DNA of 5,618 bases. It comes from Flectobacillus sp049240685. GTDB taxonomy: Bacteria; Bacteroidota; Bacteroidia; Cytophagales; Spirosomataceae. The notes under the pieces were generated by a model. It ran no database searches. It worked only from the letters and a program-made list of their open reading frames with translations, and was not told where the DNA came from. The stretch lies in contig NZ_JBMLSD010000403.1 in assembly GCF_049240685.1 (NCBI RefSeq), positions 1 through 5,618 of the forward strand. The letters are read 5' to 3'. Both the position numbers and the translations under genes were made by a program. Of this stretch, positions 5,413 through 5,618 are shown one piece after another; the first letter of the stretch is position 1; each line of letters opens with the position of its first letter.

Positions 5413-5481
5413 ATAATTTTATAAAAAATGCTTTTTTCTTTAGTTTAATGCATAAAGCCTATCTCTTGAAACATGAGTCAT
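5413..5481 (+). repeat. Shared boxes ATAATTTTATAA and ACATGAGTCAT
   Basis: ATAATTTTATAA (5413-5424) and ACATGAGTCAT (5471-5481) both recur, reverse-complemented, in the second gap (2820-2831 and 2674-2684). In both places the order is heptad block, ATAATTTTATAA, an ATG plus T-run, an inverted heptad stretch, then ACATGAGTCAT. The spacings differ. Each box alone could be chance; the conserved order is the argument. Confidence 0.4.
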
Positions 5482-5521
5482 CCCTAATTTAGCGATTTAG
5501 TAATTGAGCGAGTGAGTGAAT
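5482..5521 (+). repeat. Degenerate 8-bp tandem repeat
   Basis: Five 8-bp units: CCCTAATT, TAGCGATT, then TAGTAATT, GAGCGAGT and GAGTGAAT. The last four fit NAG-Y-RANT. The period of 8 differs from the 7-bp period of the neighbouring block, so it is a separate repeat type. Confidence 0.5.
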
Positions 5522-5544
5522 ATATGAAAATTTGTATTCCATCA

Positions 5545-5567
5545 GTAGAGACGCAATGATTGCGTCT
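5545..5567 (+). repeat. REP-like palindrome with a 5' GTAG
   Basis: AGACGCAA (5549-5556) pairs perfectly with TTGCGTCT (5560-5567) around a TGA loop, directly preceded by GTAG (5545-5548). A GTAG or GGAG tetranucleotide at the foot of a hairpin is the hallmark of REP sequences mobilised by REP-associated tyrosine transposases (RAYTs). No T-run follows, so it is not a terminator. Hairpins of the GTAGAGACGC type recur in Bacteroidota and cyanobacteria, to my memory. No RAYT gene lies in this window. Confidence 0.55.
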
Positions 5568-5618
5568 TAAACCGAGTAAAATCTAGCATAATAGCACAAA
5601 AACCTGTAGTATAAAACA

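Larger units (their letters stand above)
5128..5618. other. Gene-free gap upstream of the coiled-coil gene
   Basis: A stretch of 491 bp running to the window edge with no credible coding frame. The first 150 bp is very AT-rich and should hold the promoter of the minus-strand coiled-coil gene, but no exact TAnnTTTG element is seen on that strand. Then follow the phased TTAA array (5272-5320), a heptad block (5374-5408), the shared ATAATTTTATAA and ACATGAGTCAT boxes (5413-5481), an 8-bp tandem repeat (5482-5521) and a REP-like hairpin (5545-5567). Confidence 0.7.

Noticed and set aside
1597..5521. CRISPR array
   Set aside because: The repeats are short, degenerate and directly abutting or dispersed, with no unique spacers of regular length and no cas genes.

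Overview
The window looks like chromosomal DNA of a Bacteroidota bacterium, most likely from the Cytophagales side (inference). The signs are low G+C, no Shine-Dalgarno sequences before the starts, one TAnnTTTG-type promoter element, a stand-alone LytTR protein, and a membrane-anchored EEP-family protein and a one-helix coiled-coil protein of kinds common in that phylum. No rRNA, tRNA, CRISPR array, insertion sequence or phage gene is visible.

Layout. A complete dinB (DNA polymerase IV) lies at 39-1109 (+). It is followed by a 945-bp gene-free gap (1110-2054) holding a locally GC-richer patch, degenerate repeats and the upstream region of the next gene. At 2055-2405 (+) is a small stand-alone LytTR DNA-binding protein. 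The gap 2406-2880 lies between convergent genes and holds several hairpins, a strong intrinsic terminator, a 15-bp perfect inverted repeat and two heptad-repeat blocks. On the minus strand follow a three-helix membrane-anchored endonuclease/exonuclease/phosphatase (EEP) family protein (2881-4065) and a membrane-anchored coiled-coil protein (4186-5127). A terminator between these two indicates separate transcription. The last 491 bp hold no gene but carry a helically phased TTAA array, another heptad block, an 8-bp tandem repeat and a REP-like hairpin.

The four proteins do not form an obvious pathway: translesion synthesis, a transcription regulator, an envelope phosphoesterase-type enzyme and an envelope coiled-coil protein of unknown role. 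None is a new system by itself.

The unusual part is the non-coding DNA. All three gene-free gaps carry related, decayed repeat modules: 7-bp-periodic blocks, an AAATTT-centred box, an ATAATTTTATAA box and an ACATGAGTCAT box. Between two of the gaps several modules keep the same order and relative orientation. This suggests an undescribed modular dispersed repeat family. It was read by eye only and needs a genome-wide search.
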